Assembly (NCBI RefSeq): GCF_016107555.1
Contig: NZ_JABASU010000002.1
Location: 124,001 to 188,000, forward strand
Origin: Psychrobacter celer
GTDB lineage: Bacteria > Pseudomonadota > Gammaproteobacteria > Pseudomonadales > Moraxellaceae
Length of the DNA stretch: 64,000 nucleotides
Direction of reading: 5' to 3'
The notes under the pieces are model-generated. The model did no database searches and was not told the origin of the DNA. It worked only from the letters and a program-made list of their open reading frames with translations. Both the position numbers and the translations under genes were made by a program. Shown one piece after another: positions 28,539 through 38,150 of the stretch (within the stretch, counting starts at the first letter, position 1; the number at the start of each line of letters is the position of its first letter).

Positions 28539-29321
28539 ATGACACTGAATACAAACGGAATTGCATCAGATGTAACAGGTAAACGTATTTTAATCACCGG
28601 CGGCGCGTCTGGCATCGGTGCAGCTAGCGCGCTACTGCTGGCAAGTCGCGGTGCCAAAGTGGTGATTGGTGATTTGGCGGAAGACATGGGCGCAGGCGTT
28701 GCTCAGCAAGGGCAAGACGCGGGCAATAGCATTGTGTTTAAAAAGGTCGATGTTACCAGTGGTGATGAAGTACGCGCGTTATTTGCCTTTGCGATGGAAA
28801 CATTGGGCGGCCTTGATGTGGTGATAAATAATGCTGGTATTGACCATAAGCCAGTACCAATGCATGAGTTGAGTGACGAGGAATTTGACCGTAATATTGC
28901 CGTTAATCTAAAAGGCGTCTGGCATTGTATGCGCGCTGCTGTTGCTTGTATGGCGACCAATGGCGGTGGCCATGTGATTAATGTGGCATCTATCGCAGGT
29001 TTGCGTTCTGCGCCGCTATTATCCGCCTATAGCGCTGCCAAGCATGGGGTGATGGGATTGACCAAGTCTGCCGCTCACGAGTATGCGCGCGTCAATATTC
29101 GTTTTAACGCTGTTTGCCCAAGCTTTATCGATACGCCGATGGTGCGTAATACCATGGCAAATATGGATGAGCGCGCCCAACAAGCAACCATCAAAGCCAG
29201 CCCAATGCGCCGTTTAGGCGAAGTTGACGAGGTATCTGGCGCGATTGCTTGGCTGGCGAGTGATGAAAGCAGCTTTATGAATGGTCATGCTTTTACCCTT
29301 GATGGTGGTATGTTGGCTTAA
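28539..29321 (+). CDS. SDR-family oxidoreductase
   Basis: 260 residues, classical SDR. The cofactor motif is TGGASGIGAAS, the structural motif NNAGI, and the catalytic residues are Ser in NVASIAG and Tyr/Lys in YSAAKHG. An Asp after the second strand (IGDLAED) favours NAD(H). It is the third gene of the acyl-CoA dehydrogenase operon and plausibly acts on a hydroxyacyl-CoA or alcohol intermediate. Exact substrate unknown. Confidence 0.9.
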   Translation: MTLNTNGIASDVTGKRILITGGASGIGAASALLLASRGAKVVIGDLAEDMGAGVAQQGQDAGNSIVFKKVDVTSGDEVRALFAFAMETLGGLDVVINNAGIDHKPVPMHELSDEEFDRNIAVNLKGVWHCMRAAVACMATNGGGHVINVASIAGLRSAPLLSAYSAAKHGVMGLTKSAAHEYARVNIRFNAVCPSFIDTPMVRNTMANMDERAQQATIKASPMRRLGEVDEVSGAIAWLASDESSFMNGHAFTLDGGMLA

Positions 29322-29330
29322 TAGTCAAAT

Positions 29331-29416
29331 AACTGCCAAATCATTACGGTGTTAGCCTCGCTCGATGTACTATTTGTACTATCTATGCTCGGCTGCCTTG
29401 TAATAAATTTGCAGTT
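29331..29416. repeat. Palindromic extragenic sequence
   Basis: An outer inverted repeat pairs AACTGCCAAATCATTAC with GTAATAAATTTGCAGTT. An inner imperfect one pairs CCTCGCTCGATGTAC with GTACTATCTATGCTCGG. It lies between two SDR genes and may act as an mRNA hairpin or a dispersed repeat. Only one copy is in the window. Confidence 0.5.
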
Positions 29417-29483
29417 TTTTGATCATAACTTATTAAGTATTTCTGATAAAAAACTGAATAGCTAGTTCAAAATATAAGGAGTA

Positions 29484-30248
29484 ATGATGAAAGATTTATT
29501 TGATTTAACGGGTAAGATTGCGTTAGTGACTGGCGCAAGCCGCGGTATTGGAGAGTCTATCGCTCGTCTATTGGCATCTAGCGGCGCGCATGTGATTGTC
29601 TCTAGCCGTAAGATTGATGCGTGCCAAGCGGTCGCTGATAGCATCAAAGCTGACGGTCATAATGCCAGCGCTTTTGCTTGTCATGTTGGTGATATGGCGC
29701 AGATTGAGGCAATTTTTGAGCATATCAAGAGTGAATTTGGCCGTATTGATATCTTAGTGAATAATGCCGCGGCAAACCCTTATTATGGTCATATTTTAGA
29801 TACCGATTTAGCCGCTTTTGATAAGACGGTAGAAGTTAACATTCGTGGTTATTTCTTTATGTCGACGGCGGCGGGTAAGATGATGCGCGAGCAGGGCGGC
29901 GGGGTGATTTTAAACACCGCTTCGGTCAATGGCTTGGTCGCCGGTGATAAGCAAGGTATCTACTCAATCACCAAGGCGGCGGTGATTAGCATGACTAAAG
30001 CCTTTGCCAAAGAATGCGGCCCATTAAACATTCGCGTCAATGCGCTGCTGCCAGGTCTGACCGATACCAAGTTTGCCTCGGCACTAACTACCAATGATAA
30101 AGTTTTAAAAATGGCGCTACATGCCATTCCACTAGGACGCGTGGCCGATCCGGACGAGATGGCGGGCACGGTGTTGTACTTAGTGTCTGACGCGTCGAGC
30201 TATACCACGGGTGCGACCGTGGTCGTCGATGGCGGTATGCTTGCCTAA
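29484..30248 (+). CDS. SDR-family oxidoreductase (glucose/ribitol-type)
   Basis: 254 residues. The motifs are TGASRGIGESIA, NNAAANPYYG, the catalytic Ser in NTASVNG and Tyr/Lys in YSITKAA. VSSRKID after strand two favours NADP(H). AAGGAG precedes ATG closely; starting at the second Met (29487) gives better spacing and cannot be excluded. It is separated from the upstream operon by a palindrome, so it may be transcribed at a different level. Confidence 0.9.
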   Translation: MMKDLFDLTGKIALVTGASRGIGESIARLLASSGAHVIVSSRKIDACQAVADSIKADGHNASAFACHVGDMAQIEAIFEHIKSEFGRIDILVNNAAANPYYGHILDTDLAAFDKTVEVNIRGYFFMSTAAGKMMREQGGGVILNTASVNGLVAGDKQGIYSITKAAVISMTKAFAKECGPLNIRVNALLPGLTDTKFASALTTNDKVLKMALHAIPLGRVADPDEMAGTVLYLVSDASSYTTGATVVVDGGMLA

Positions 30249-30356
30249 TTATTTGCTGAGTCACTGATAGCCAGTTGAAAATAATTAGTCATTTGCTTAG
30301 CTTTGTCTTAAATAGTAATGAGTGCTTGGCCATAACAGCACAGCTTGTACGCAAAG

Positions 30357-30400
30357 TAAAAAACCGCCCAGAGGTGAGTCTCTAGGCGGTTTTTGTTTTT
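30357..30400. terminator. Bidirectional terminator
   Basis: AAAAACCGCC pairs with GGCGGTTTTT, with an AGAG/CTCT extension inside. It separates the plus-strand SDR from the minus-strand aminotransferase, which converge here. Confidence 0.85.
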
Positions 30401-30440
30401 TATACGGTTTATAAATGGCTTAGCACTTCGATCAGCTCGA

Positions 30441-31637
30441 TCAGTCTTTTAGCACTTCTGCCATGGCATTGGCGACATAGTCGACGTTGTTGACGTTTAG
30501 GCCTGCCATACACATACGTGAGTTTGAGACGATATAAACCCCAAACTCTATTTGTAAGCGCTCGATTTGCTTGGGGGTCAATCCTGTGAAGCTAAACATG
30601 CCGTTTTGCTTGGTGATGTAGTCAAAATTGCGCGCTGGCACGTTGGCTTCTAGTACGGATTTTAGCTTAAGGCGCATGGCTTTGATGCGGTCACGCATGC
30701 CGTAAACCTCGCCGACCCACTGCTGGTGCAACGCTTCGTCGTTCATGACGATATCGACCACGCGGCCACCGTGTGATGGCGGGCTGGTGTAGATACGGCG
30801 TACGGCGTAATTGAGCTGACCAAAGACGCGCTCGGCCTCTTCTGCTGTAGGGCATACCACAGATAAGCCGCCCACGCGCTCACCATATAGCGACAAGTTT
30901 TTGGAAAATGAGTTGCTCACAAATACAGGTAAACCCAGCGCCACAGCTTTGCGAATAGCATAAGCATCGTGGTCCATATCTTGCCCAAAGCCTTGATAAG
31001 CGATATCCATAAATGCAATTAGCTCATGCTGTTTCATGATTTCCAATAGCTCATCCCACTGGGCATGGGTCAAGTCCATACCAGTTGGGTTGTGGCAGCA
31101 AGGATGTAGTAGCACCACATCGTGCTTATTTAACTTTGCAATGAAAGCTAGCATCTCATCAAACTTAATGCTGCTGGTGGCAGTATCGTAGTAAGGATAG
31201 GTGCCCACCTCGACATCCGAGCCTTCAAAGATGGCAATATGGTTGCTCCACGTCGGATCGCTCACATAGCACTTGGAGGCAGGAAACCATTCATGGATAA
31301 ATTCAGCGCCGACCTTTAGCGCGCCAGAGCCGCCCAATGTGGCAATGGTAGCGACGCGTTTTTCTTGTAGCACCGCGGCGTCCTGACCAAACAGTAGATT
31401 TTGACAGGCGAGGCGATGCCCTGGCAATCCTGCCATCGGCAGATAAGGCCTGGGCGAGATGGGGTCAGCGATTCGTTGCTCGGCGGTTTTTACACACTCA
31501 AGTACTGGCAATTTGCTATCTTCATCATAATAGATGCCGATGCCCAAATTGACTTTGTTTGGATTGCTATCAGCAACAAATTTATCTACTAGACCCAAAA
31601 TAGGGTCACCCGCATAATAGTCGACGCGTTCAAACAT
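30441..31637 (-). CDS. tyrB: Aromatic amino acid / aspartate aminotransferase
   Basis: 398 residues, the usual length for the class I aspartate/tyrosine aminotransferase subgroup. The PLP lysine lies in SFSKNLSLYGERVG and the conserved Asn in HPCCHNPTGMD. The N-terminus FERVDYYAGDPILGL resembles TyrB. It transfers amino groups between aromatic amino acids or aspartate and 2-oxoglutarate. Paralogs differ subtly, so AspC-like activity is also possible. Divergent from the CitE-like gene. Confidence 0.88.
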   Translation of the reverse strand: MFERVDYYAGDPILGLVDKFVADSNPNKVNLGIGIYYDEDSKLPVLECVKTAEQRIADPISPRPYLPMAGLPGHRLACQNLLFGQDAAVLQEKRVATIATLGGSGALKVGAEFIHEWFPASKCYVSDPTWSNHIAIFEGSDVEVGTYPYYDTATSSIKFDEMLAFIAKLNKHDVVLLHPCCHNPTGMDLTHAQWDELLEIMKQHELIAFMDIAYQGFGQDMDHDAYAIRKAVALGLPVFVSNSFSKNLSLYGERVGGLSVVCPTAEEAERVFGQLNYAVRRIYTSPPSHGGRVVDIVMNDEALHQQWVGEVYGMRDRIKAMRLKLKSVLEANVPARNFDYITKQNGMFSFTGLTPKQIERLQIEFGVYIVSNSRMCMAGLNVNNVDYVANAMAEVLKD

Positions 31638-31762
31638 TTTGATTCTCTACAAATAAGATAAAATAAGGTCTCAAAAGCATAAACTACATTGTCGCTGAAC
31701 TCAATGTTAGAATGAAGGAATAATGACAAAATACGTATCAATATACATTAATGAGGGTTGGA

Positions 31763-32617
31763 ATGACATCACGTACAGACGATACTGCACATACCGAAAA
31801 CACCAACTATGCCAAAACATGGCTATTTGTACCGGCAACGCGCATGGACAGAGTGGCCAAAGCCTTTGCTAGTGGCGCAGATGCTGTCATTATCGACTTA
31901 GAAGATACCGTGGCTCTAGAGAATAAAGCGTCAGCACGCAAGGCGTTACAAGAATATTATGCCCATGCCGACTATCGGCCCGTGTGGGTGCGTATCAGTC
32001 AAGCAGGCAGTGATGAGTTTGCCAAAGACATAAAAGCCTGTGAGCAGATGCCCAATCTCGCTGGCGTCATACTGCCCAAGGCAGCACAGGCCACAGATAT
32101 TGAATACGTCCATCATTTAACTCGCCTATCTGTCATTGCACTGATAGAAAATGCGCGTGGTCTGTATCAAGTCGATACGATGGCAAAAGCGTCGGGGCTG
32201 CGTGCTTTTAGCTATGGATTTTTGGATTTATGTAATGATTTGAACGTACAGGTAGGAACGCCGGCGGCAGATATTATCGCCAATCAGATTCGCTATCAGC
32301 TTATCCTTAGCTCTAAAATCCATCAGTTAGCGCCGCCCATCGATACCGTGTATCCTGATTTTCAGGATGCCAAAGGATTGGCCGCGCGCGTGCAGTTATG
32401 GTCGCAGATGGGGATGGCAGGGATGCTCTGTATCCATCCCAAACAAGTGGCCGTGGTACAACACGCGCTGATGCCGACCGCTGCCGAGATAGAGTTCGCT
32501 CGGCGAGTGGTGACAGAGTACGAGCGCCACGGGCAGGCGGTATTCAAGGTCGCGGGCGAGATGGTCGATGCGCCGGTGATTGAGCGCTGTCAGCAGTTAT
32601 TAAAAAATAGCTGTTAA
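31763..32617 (+). CDS. HpcH/HpaI aldolase / citrate lyase beta-like protein (CitE family)
   Basis: 284 residues from ATG 31763, with GAGGG about 6 nt upstream; an ATG 12 nt earlier lacks a ribosome site. LFVPATRMDRVAKAFASGADAVIIDLEDTV is the CitE N-terminal signature, with Asp/Glu for Mg2+, and IALIENARGL and GMLCIHPKQV also match. Stand-alone CitE-like enzymes cleave or hydrolyse CoA thioesters such as malyl-CoA or citramalyl-CoA. With no citDF genes nearby, it is not part of citrate lyase. Confidence 0.88.
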   Translation: MTSRTDDTAHTENTNYAKTWLFVPATRMDRVAKAFASGADAVIIDLEDTVALENKASARKALQEYYAHADYRPVWVRISQAGSDEFAKDIKACEQMPNLAGVILPKAAQATDIEYVHHLTRLSVIALIENARGLYQVDTMAKASGLRAFSYGFLDLCNDLNVQVGTPAADIIANQIRYQLILSSKIHQLAPPIDTVYPDFQDAKGLAARVQLWSQMGMAGMLCIHPKQVAVVQHALMPTAAEIEFARRVVTEYERHGQAVFKVAGEMVDAPVIERCQQLLKNSC

Positions 32618-32704
32618 ATAAAATGACGATATCACATGGGCCTTGCGTTTAAGTGATGTTAAAAGTTATGTTCAACGCCATGGCAAAAATCTGTCAAAAA
32701 CATG

Positions 32705-33289
32705 TCATAAAAAATGCCTAAACATAGTATCAATATACCGCTCAATGGCCTCTGTATCAGGGCTGACCTGTGCATAGGTACGCAAGCCGATGAGCTGGAT
32801 TTGGAAATAGCGTGCCAGTTCGGCAGGGTCTTGATCACAGCTGATCTCACCATGGTCGATCGCTTGCTCAAAGGTGTTGACAAAAGAGGCCTCTACCTGC
32901 TTTAAGATACTAGTCGCGTGGGTGAGCAATTCTGGACTATCATTTTGTGTCAGCTCGCCGATGGTTTTGACCACCATGCAAATACCGCTGGGCGCGCCGT
33001 CTTTGCTGCAGATGGTGACGCTTCGAATAAAACGCTGTAGGCCTGCGAGCACGGTTTTTTCTTGGGCAATACAGTTGGCAAGATTGGCCGCACCTTGCTC
33101 AGCATAGCGGTTTAAGGCTTCTGTAAACAAGCTGTCTTTATTACCAAACGCGGCATAGATGCTGCCAGGGCGCATATCGACGACATCTTGTAGGTTTCGC
33201 ATCGAGGTGGCGTGATAGCCTTTTTCCCAGTAGAGGTTTTTGGCTTTTTCGATCACCTCATCACGATTGAAATTGGCTTGTGCACTCAT
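32705..33289 (-). CDS. TetR-family transcriptional regulator
   Basis: 194 residues. The N-terminal HTH (about 10-55) is KAKNLYWEKGYHATSMRNLQ...GSIYAAFGNKDSLF, and the C-terminal ligand domain contains GICMVVKTIGEL. It lies just downstream of the split MFS gene on the same strand and may have controlled that transporter. Ligand unknown. Confidence 0.9.
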   Translation of the reverse strand: MSAQANFNRDEVIEKAKNLYWEKGYHATSMRNLQDVVDMRPGSIYAAFGNKDSLFTEALNRYAEQGAANLANCIAQEKTVLAGLQRFIRSVTICSKDGAPSGICMVVKTIGELTQNDSPELLTHATSILKQVEASFVNTFEQAIDHGEISCDQDPAELARYFQIQLIGLRTYAQVSPDTEAIERYIDTMFRHFL

Positions 33290-33443
33290 GCGGCTCCCCT
33301 TAAAAATCTCTGATTAAGTACATCAGCGTATCACTGTATCGTTTTTATACCGAATTGACTCTATATTATTGGTCATTCTTGTTTAACAAACGCCATTATT
33401 ATAAAGCCATTTGCCTTATAAAGCGGTCAAACTTTGGCACAAA

Positions 33444-34849
33444 TTAAAGCGGTTTTTGCGGCTGTAATAATAAAGCCAGTCCAATGGCGACAAAGGCGGC
33501 AATACCAGAGACCATATAACTGATGCGAAAGTCGCCCGTCAGCTCTGCAAGATAACCTGCTGCCACAGGTCCAAGCGCTTGACCACTCGAAAAGGCAAAT
33601 GTCAGCGCCGCAAGCGCACTGGCTGCTGCCGCGGCACCAAAATAATCACCAGCGCAGGCGGCCATAATGACAGGTACGCTCCAGACCACAAAACCAAACA
33701 AGATAATCGACAAATATAACCCCAAATGCCAATCCGTCAAACCGACTAACAGATAAGCGATGGCAAGAAAGAAAAATGCCAGCGCGAGCCCAAGGCGACG
33801 GCCGATGTGATCAGAGATCCAGCCAAAAAGCATGCCAGAAAAGACGCTCAGTAGACCAATCCATGCCCAAATACCGCCTGCAGCTGCCTCACTGAGCTGA
33901 TAAGAGCCGACCATGCTGGTCACAATAAAGGTCACATAAACCATATAAGTCGCGCCATAGATAGCAAAGATAACGCCCAAATGCGCGAGTAGCTTGAGGT
34001 TACTGCGTTCCAGCTTTTTTTTGTTTTTCATGGGCGAAGTGGGTATAGTCAGTTCGAAATAAAATCGATGCGCTCATATGAACGGGCAACTGGTATAAAT
34101 TTTCCTTGCTTGCGGTGTCTACGCTGACAGATGCTGCGCAAAATTCATTCCAGCTGCACTGTATCGGTTTTAAAGTGAGTTAACTATACACGCCCGAAAG
34201 GGCTGCGCGTGACATCGTCTGGATGATTGCGAATCAACGCAAAAGTAAGGCATGCCACCACAATATTGATTAGCGCAAAAATCAGCCAACCCGTCTGCCA
34301 AGACAGTAAGCTAAAAAAGGGCAATAGTTTTGGGACGACAAAGCCCGATAGGATAATACCAAACCCAGGGCCTGCCATCACCAGCCCCAATGCCAGCCCG
34401 CGATGCGACGGAAAAAACCAGTGTGACATGACGCTCATCATCGGTAAGACCACGCCGCCGCTGCCAATGCCAGTGAGCACATAAAAAGCGCAAAGCATAG
34501 GAAAACTGATGGTAAAAGCCATACCAAGCATAGAGGCTGCGATGACAAAAAGACTGGCCGTACTGGTTAAGCGAGTGCCAAACCTAGGTAGAATAAGCGG
34601 ACTTAAAAGCACAGCAACAAGATAACCGATCAGATTGGCAAAACCTAATATACCGCTTTGGGTGTAGCTCAATGCCAAAGACGCTGACATAGAGGGTAGC
34701 AGCATACCAAAAGCAAATCGCCCCAAACCCAGCCCGCAAAACATCGCTATAGAGCCTATAGCGGCGACAACCCAAGCATAATGTAACCTGCCTAAGCTAA
34801 GCGGCGGCGTGCGATTGCGCAGCTCTGATGGCAAGCTGTCCTCACGCAT
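33444..34849 (-). pseudogene. YbfB/YjiJ-like MFS transporter interrupted by a family A element
   Basis: Two ORFs on the minus strand are halves of one transporter. 34184-34849 encodes an N-terminal half ending in SPFGRV then stop, and 33444-34031 encodes a C-terminal half starting MKNKKK. The 145-bp element at 34044-34188 lies between them. Removing 34044-34186, which leaves one TA, joins GRV to PTSPMKNKKK in frame and gives a 420-residue MFS protein. The stop codon is made by the element's own TATAG end. The N-half (LGLGRFAFGMLLP) recalls YbfB/YjiJ. The gene is probably dead, although the halves could be made separately. Confidence 0.9.
34044..34188 (+). repeat. Family A MITE-like element, copy 2 (145 bp), inside an MFS gene
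   Basis: Left end TATAGTCAGTTCGAAATAAA and right end GAGTTAACTATA are imperfect inverted repeats. TA occurs on both sides, and excision to a single TA restores the host frame. This is direct evidence for a mobile unit with TA target duplication. Same orientation as copy 1. Confidence 0.92.
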
Positions 34850-35179
34850 GTTGTTTCTCCGAAAGACCGAAGAAACTGGCGCTTATGTGTCCCATACGCA
34901 TGATACACAAACCAAATAATACCGCCGTCTGGCGTAAAATATTGCCCATTTTACACTTATCCTTGTGTGGGTAATGCAGTAAAAAAAGTCCGATAGCAAT
35001 GAGTATAGCTTTGCCTGAACACTCGTTCAATAGAAGTTATAAAAGTTTATGAAAATTGCTGCTTATGAGAATTGCTGCTGTTTATGAAAATTACTAAGCT
35101 ATGGTGATGATTGGCGTAAAAAACGCCAGACCGTTTAGTAGGCTGGCATTGTATTTGGGTTCGAATCATCTGGCTTTAA
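34850..35179. other. 330-bp spacer
   Basis: Apart from the sotB-like gene's terminator, nothing was recognised. A 62-codon minus-strand ORF here is judged spurious. Confidence 0.4.
35117..35149 (-). terminator. Terminator after the SotB-like gene
   Basis: On the minus strand ATGCCAGCC pairs imperfectly with GGTCTGGCGT, followed by TTTTTT. It lies about 30 bp beyond the stop at 35180. Confidence 0.7.
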
Positions 35180-36379
35180 CTAGCCGAGTCTTTTACTCAG
35201 CTCAGGAAAGCGTTTGATCATAAATAGCAGCAGTAGCAGCGCCGCACTAGCAATGGCCGCCCCGACATAGCCCACGCTTGATAGCGACAGATGCGTCACC
35301 GCGTATCCACCAAAGAGCGCACCCGTACCGATTCCTAAGTTGATAATACCCGAAAACATCGACATCAGCATGTCTTGGGCATTGACATCGACCATGATGA
35401 CTTTGGCCTGCATGGAGATGATCAGTAGCATCAGCGCCGCGCCCCATAACAAGGCAATTAGACTGAGCGCCCAGATCGAGGTCACCACGTACAGCAGTAC
35501 TAGCATAGATAAAAGCATCAGTATGGTCGAGACCAGCATAATCCGCGTGTTAAATCGATCACCCCAACGGCTAAATATGACACTGCCGGCAATACCTGCG
35601 ACACCGAATAACAATAAAATGACCGTCGCTGAGTTTTCGCTCACTGAGCCGACCTGCCGCATAAACGGCTCAATATAAGAGTAGGCGCTATAGTGAGCGG
35701 TAAAGACCAGTAGGATAAGCAAGTACAGGCAGACCAATAGTGGGTTTTTTAGTAGTTCTGGTATTTTTCTAAAAGAGCCTTGAAACATACTGGGCAGGGT
35801 CGGTAATAGCTTGGCTTGTAGAACAAACACCACAAAAGCAATCATCCCAATCCCGCCAAACGTCGCGCGCCAGCCAAACCATTGACCAACCAAACGACCC
35901 AACGGCACCCCTAGCACCATCGCCAATGAGGTACCCGTTGCAAGCACGCTTAGTGCTAGTGCTTTTTTGCCTTCTGGTGCTACTCGTATGGCAATCGCCG
36001 CGGTGATGGACCAAAATATCGCATGTGATAGCGCGATACCTACGCGGCTGATCAGCAGCACATCAAAGCTCCAAGCAAATACGGACAGTACATGACTGGC
36101 AATAAATACTGCAAATAACCCTAGCAGTAAGCTTTTGCGCTCAAAGCGACTGGTCAGTAGCATCAGCGGCAATGACATGACCGCAACGATCCACGCATAC
36201 AGCGTCAGCATCCAGCCAGTCTCGGCAGTGGTGATAGAAAAATCTTGGGCAATGTCACTGAGTAGGGCGACGGGGACGAATTCTGTGGTATTCATGATAA
36301 AGGCACTGATGCCCATCAAAAACACTTGAAAATACTGAGTCCGGCGAGCATCTAAGCTCGCCTCAATGTTGTGTTTCAT
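35180..36379 (-). CDS. MFS sugar/drug efflux transporter, SotB-like
   Basis: 399 residues, 12 membrane segments. The N-terminal FIMNTTEFVPVALLSDIAQDF and LTSRFERKSLLLGLF are characteristic of the SotB/YdeA branch of the DHA1 efflux family. An exporter of sugars, arabinose analogues or small drugs is expected. ATG 36379 is used; a TTG three codons upstream is less likely. It lies beside the other MFS gene but faces a separate terminator. Confidence 0.88.
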   Translation of the reverse strand: MKHNIEASLDARRTQYFQVFLMGISAFIMNTTEFVPVALLSDIAQDFSITTAETGWMLTLYAWIVAVMSLPLMLLTSRFERKSLLLGLFAVFIASHVLSVFAWSFDVLLISRVGIALSHAIFWSITAAIAIRVAPEGKKALALSVLATGTSLAMVLGVPLGRLVGQWFGWRATFGGIGMIAFVVFVLQAKLLPTLPSMFQGSFRKIPELLKNPLLVCLYLLILLVFTAHYSAYSYIEPFMRQVGSVSENSATVILLLFGVAGIAGSVIFSRWGDRFNTRIMLVSTILMLLSMLVLLYVVTSIWALSLIALLWGAALMLLIISMQAKVIMVDVNAQDMLMSMFSGIINLGIGTGALFGGYAVTHLSLSSVGYVGAAIASAALLLLLFMIKRFPELSKRLG

Positions 36380-36401
36380 AAGATCCAATACAAGAAAATG
36401 C

Positions 36402-36477
36402 TAGGGCGCGTCCTCGCTCGATGAGTAAGAATAATTAAGCAACAATAATTAAGTAAGAACAATAAGGACACGCTCTA
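36402..36477. repeat. Family B MITE-like element, short form (76 bp)
   Basis: The left end TAGGGCGCGTCCTC and right end AAGGACACGCTCTA are inverted repeats. The AT-rich interior has AATAATTAAG twice. It lies directly upstream of the SotB-like gene and could affect its promoter. Confidence 0.7.
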
Positions 36478-36732
36478 ATACGATAAGAAGATTAGCCAAT
36501 AAAGGGGTAAAAATGCTGGGTGGTAAACACCTTTGGCAATATAAGAATGGCGAGGCAAGATACCAAGCCCGCGGCATTAGTTAAAGGGCTTTTTTGCTAA
36601 GGATTGTTAATTTGATATCGAACGGGCGATATCGCGTCGGTCGCGCTCATCTAGACCGTATATCTAAAAACCTCTAAATAAGAGATAATAGCCGCTATAA
36701 AACCATCAATTCATACAACAAGGCCGTCCTGC

Positions 36733-37437
36733 ATGACCAAAGAAAACCCTTATCACTTTTTGCCGTTACAACCCACTGGCAGAAACGAGACCGACAACGT
36801 AAACACCTACGCTCCTGAAGACATGATAAAAATATACGAGCAGCAGTTTCTCACGCACGTACCTGAAGATCAGCTAAGCGAGTTTTTGCCCGCACTAAAG
36901 CAATTTTATGATATCGATGATAATACGTTGGACATCGCTGCGGTCATCTTTGATGCCATAGCGGATGCAGCGATTATCTATAATCACAAGGTAAAAGCAG
37001 GCGGTTATCAGATATTAGGCAGCTTGGTAACAGAGCAGCTGGAGTACGAGCAAGCCGAAGGCAGTACTGAAGGCTCAAACTCAAATGATAGCTCAGATAA
37101 TCAAGCCTATACCATAGACTGTATGCGTACGTTTTTTATCAATGATATCGAAATACCGTACCACTTTAATCTATTTATCCAAGGCGACGGTTATTCTACC
37201 TTGACCGAAAAAAACACCGTGCTAGAAAAAATATACTGGCTGGTCCATGGTGAGTCTGCAGGCGATTTAGACGATACAGCAACCTCTTTAGCATCTATTA
37301 ACGAGGCGCTGGCCAGCTTAGGCATCAGAGCGATGGATCTAAACACCATCCATCAGTTGCTCAATTATATAGAAGATCATCTGCTCGATGACGACATGGC
37401 AGACACGCTAAATACTCTGATAGATGCCGCTGAGTAG
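36733..37437 (+). CDS. Acidic hypothetical protein
   Basis: 234 residues, soluble, strongly acidic (many Asp/Glu), no signal peptide. No family recognised. A Ser/Asn/Asp-rich stretch near residues 112-126 looks like a flexible linker between two helical parts. Coding-like composition and isolation between repeats support a real gene. It could belong with the uncharacterised genes that follow. Confidence 0.6.
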   Translation: MTKENPYHFLPLQPTGRNETDNVNTYAPEDMIKIYEQQFLTHVPEDQLSEFLPALKQFYDIDDNTLDIAAVIFDAIADAAIIYNHKVKAGGYQILGSLVTEQLEYEQAEGSTEGSNSNDSSDNQAYTIDCMRTFFINDIEIPYHFNLFIQGDGYSTLTEKNTVLEKIYWLVHGESAGDLDDTATSLASINEALASLGIRAMDLNTIHQLLNYIEDHLLDDDMADTLNTLIDAAE

Positions 37438-38150
37438 GTCTTGTCTTATGAGTGTGACTCATGACTCACCGTAAGTGTGAATACGCGACAGTCGTTGTCG
37501 CAGATGATATAAATACACTGTATTTTTATCAATATTTATATTATAGTTATTGAGTCAGGCAGCAATAATTCTAAAACCATAACCGGATATGGTTGGTTCA
37601 CTTTAAAAACGATACAATGCAGCTGGTATGAATTTTGCGCAGCATCTGTCAGCGTAGACACAGCAAGCAAGGAAAAATTATACCAGTTGCCCATCCATAT
37701 GAGCGTATCGATTTTATTTAGAACTGACTATAAACAACAACTGGACAAACAGTGAACCCTCGGGGCGCAATGCCTCACTTTTTAACTGAGTTGTCTTTAA
37801 TGATGCTATTTTCGTTTTATCTTATCTTCCTTTGCCTGCAAAAATCCAAAAAACTTAGTTATTAACACACATAAAACTAAAAAAACGCTCGTGAGTCTGA
37901 CAAACATGTTGACGATACGATAATAGCGAACTGCGTCAAAAAACCCGCTTCATAAAACAACTGCTTTACCAAAGCGATTAATCTACTTCCCTTTATAAAT
38001 ACTAACTGATAGATAAGCGACGTCATTTAATAAAATGGCGACCAGACTCGGCTTGCCGAAAACAAGGATATCGCCAGGTGCTGTCAAACAATAAAACGAG
38101 CAATTCGACAAACTATGCAACAAGCAATACAAAACTAAGATAATAAGGAT
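37438..38150. other. 713-bp non-coding stretch
   Basis: Holds the third family A element (37588-37732). The remaining 420 bp before the next gene is AT-rich and shows no ORF or RNA that I recognise. Confidence 0.5.
37588..37732 (-). repeat. Family A MITE-like element, copy 3 (145 bp), inverted
   Basis: Reverse-oriented copy of the elements at 9275 and 34044 with identical length. It begins TATGGTTGGTTCACTTTAAA and ends TTTAGAACTGACTATA. The central block CAGCATCTGTCAGCGTAGAC is conserved in reverse complement. Confidence 0.88.

Noticed and set aside
34842..35030. 62-codon minus-strand ORF upstream of the split MFS gene
   Set aside because: No coding signal or family match; it overlaps the likely promoter region.
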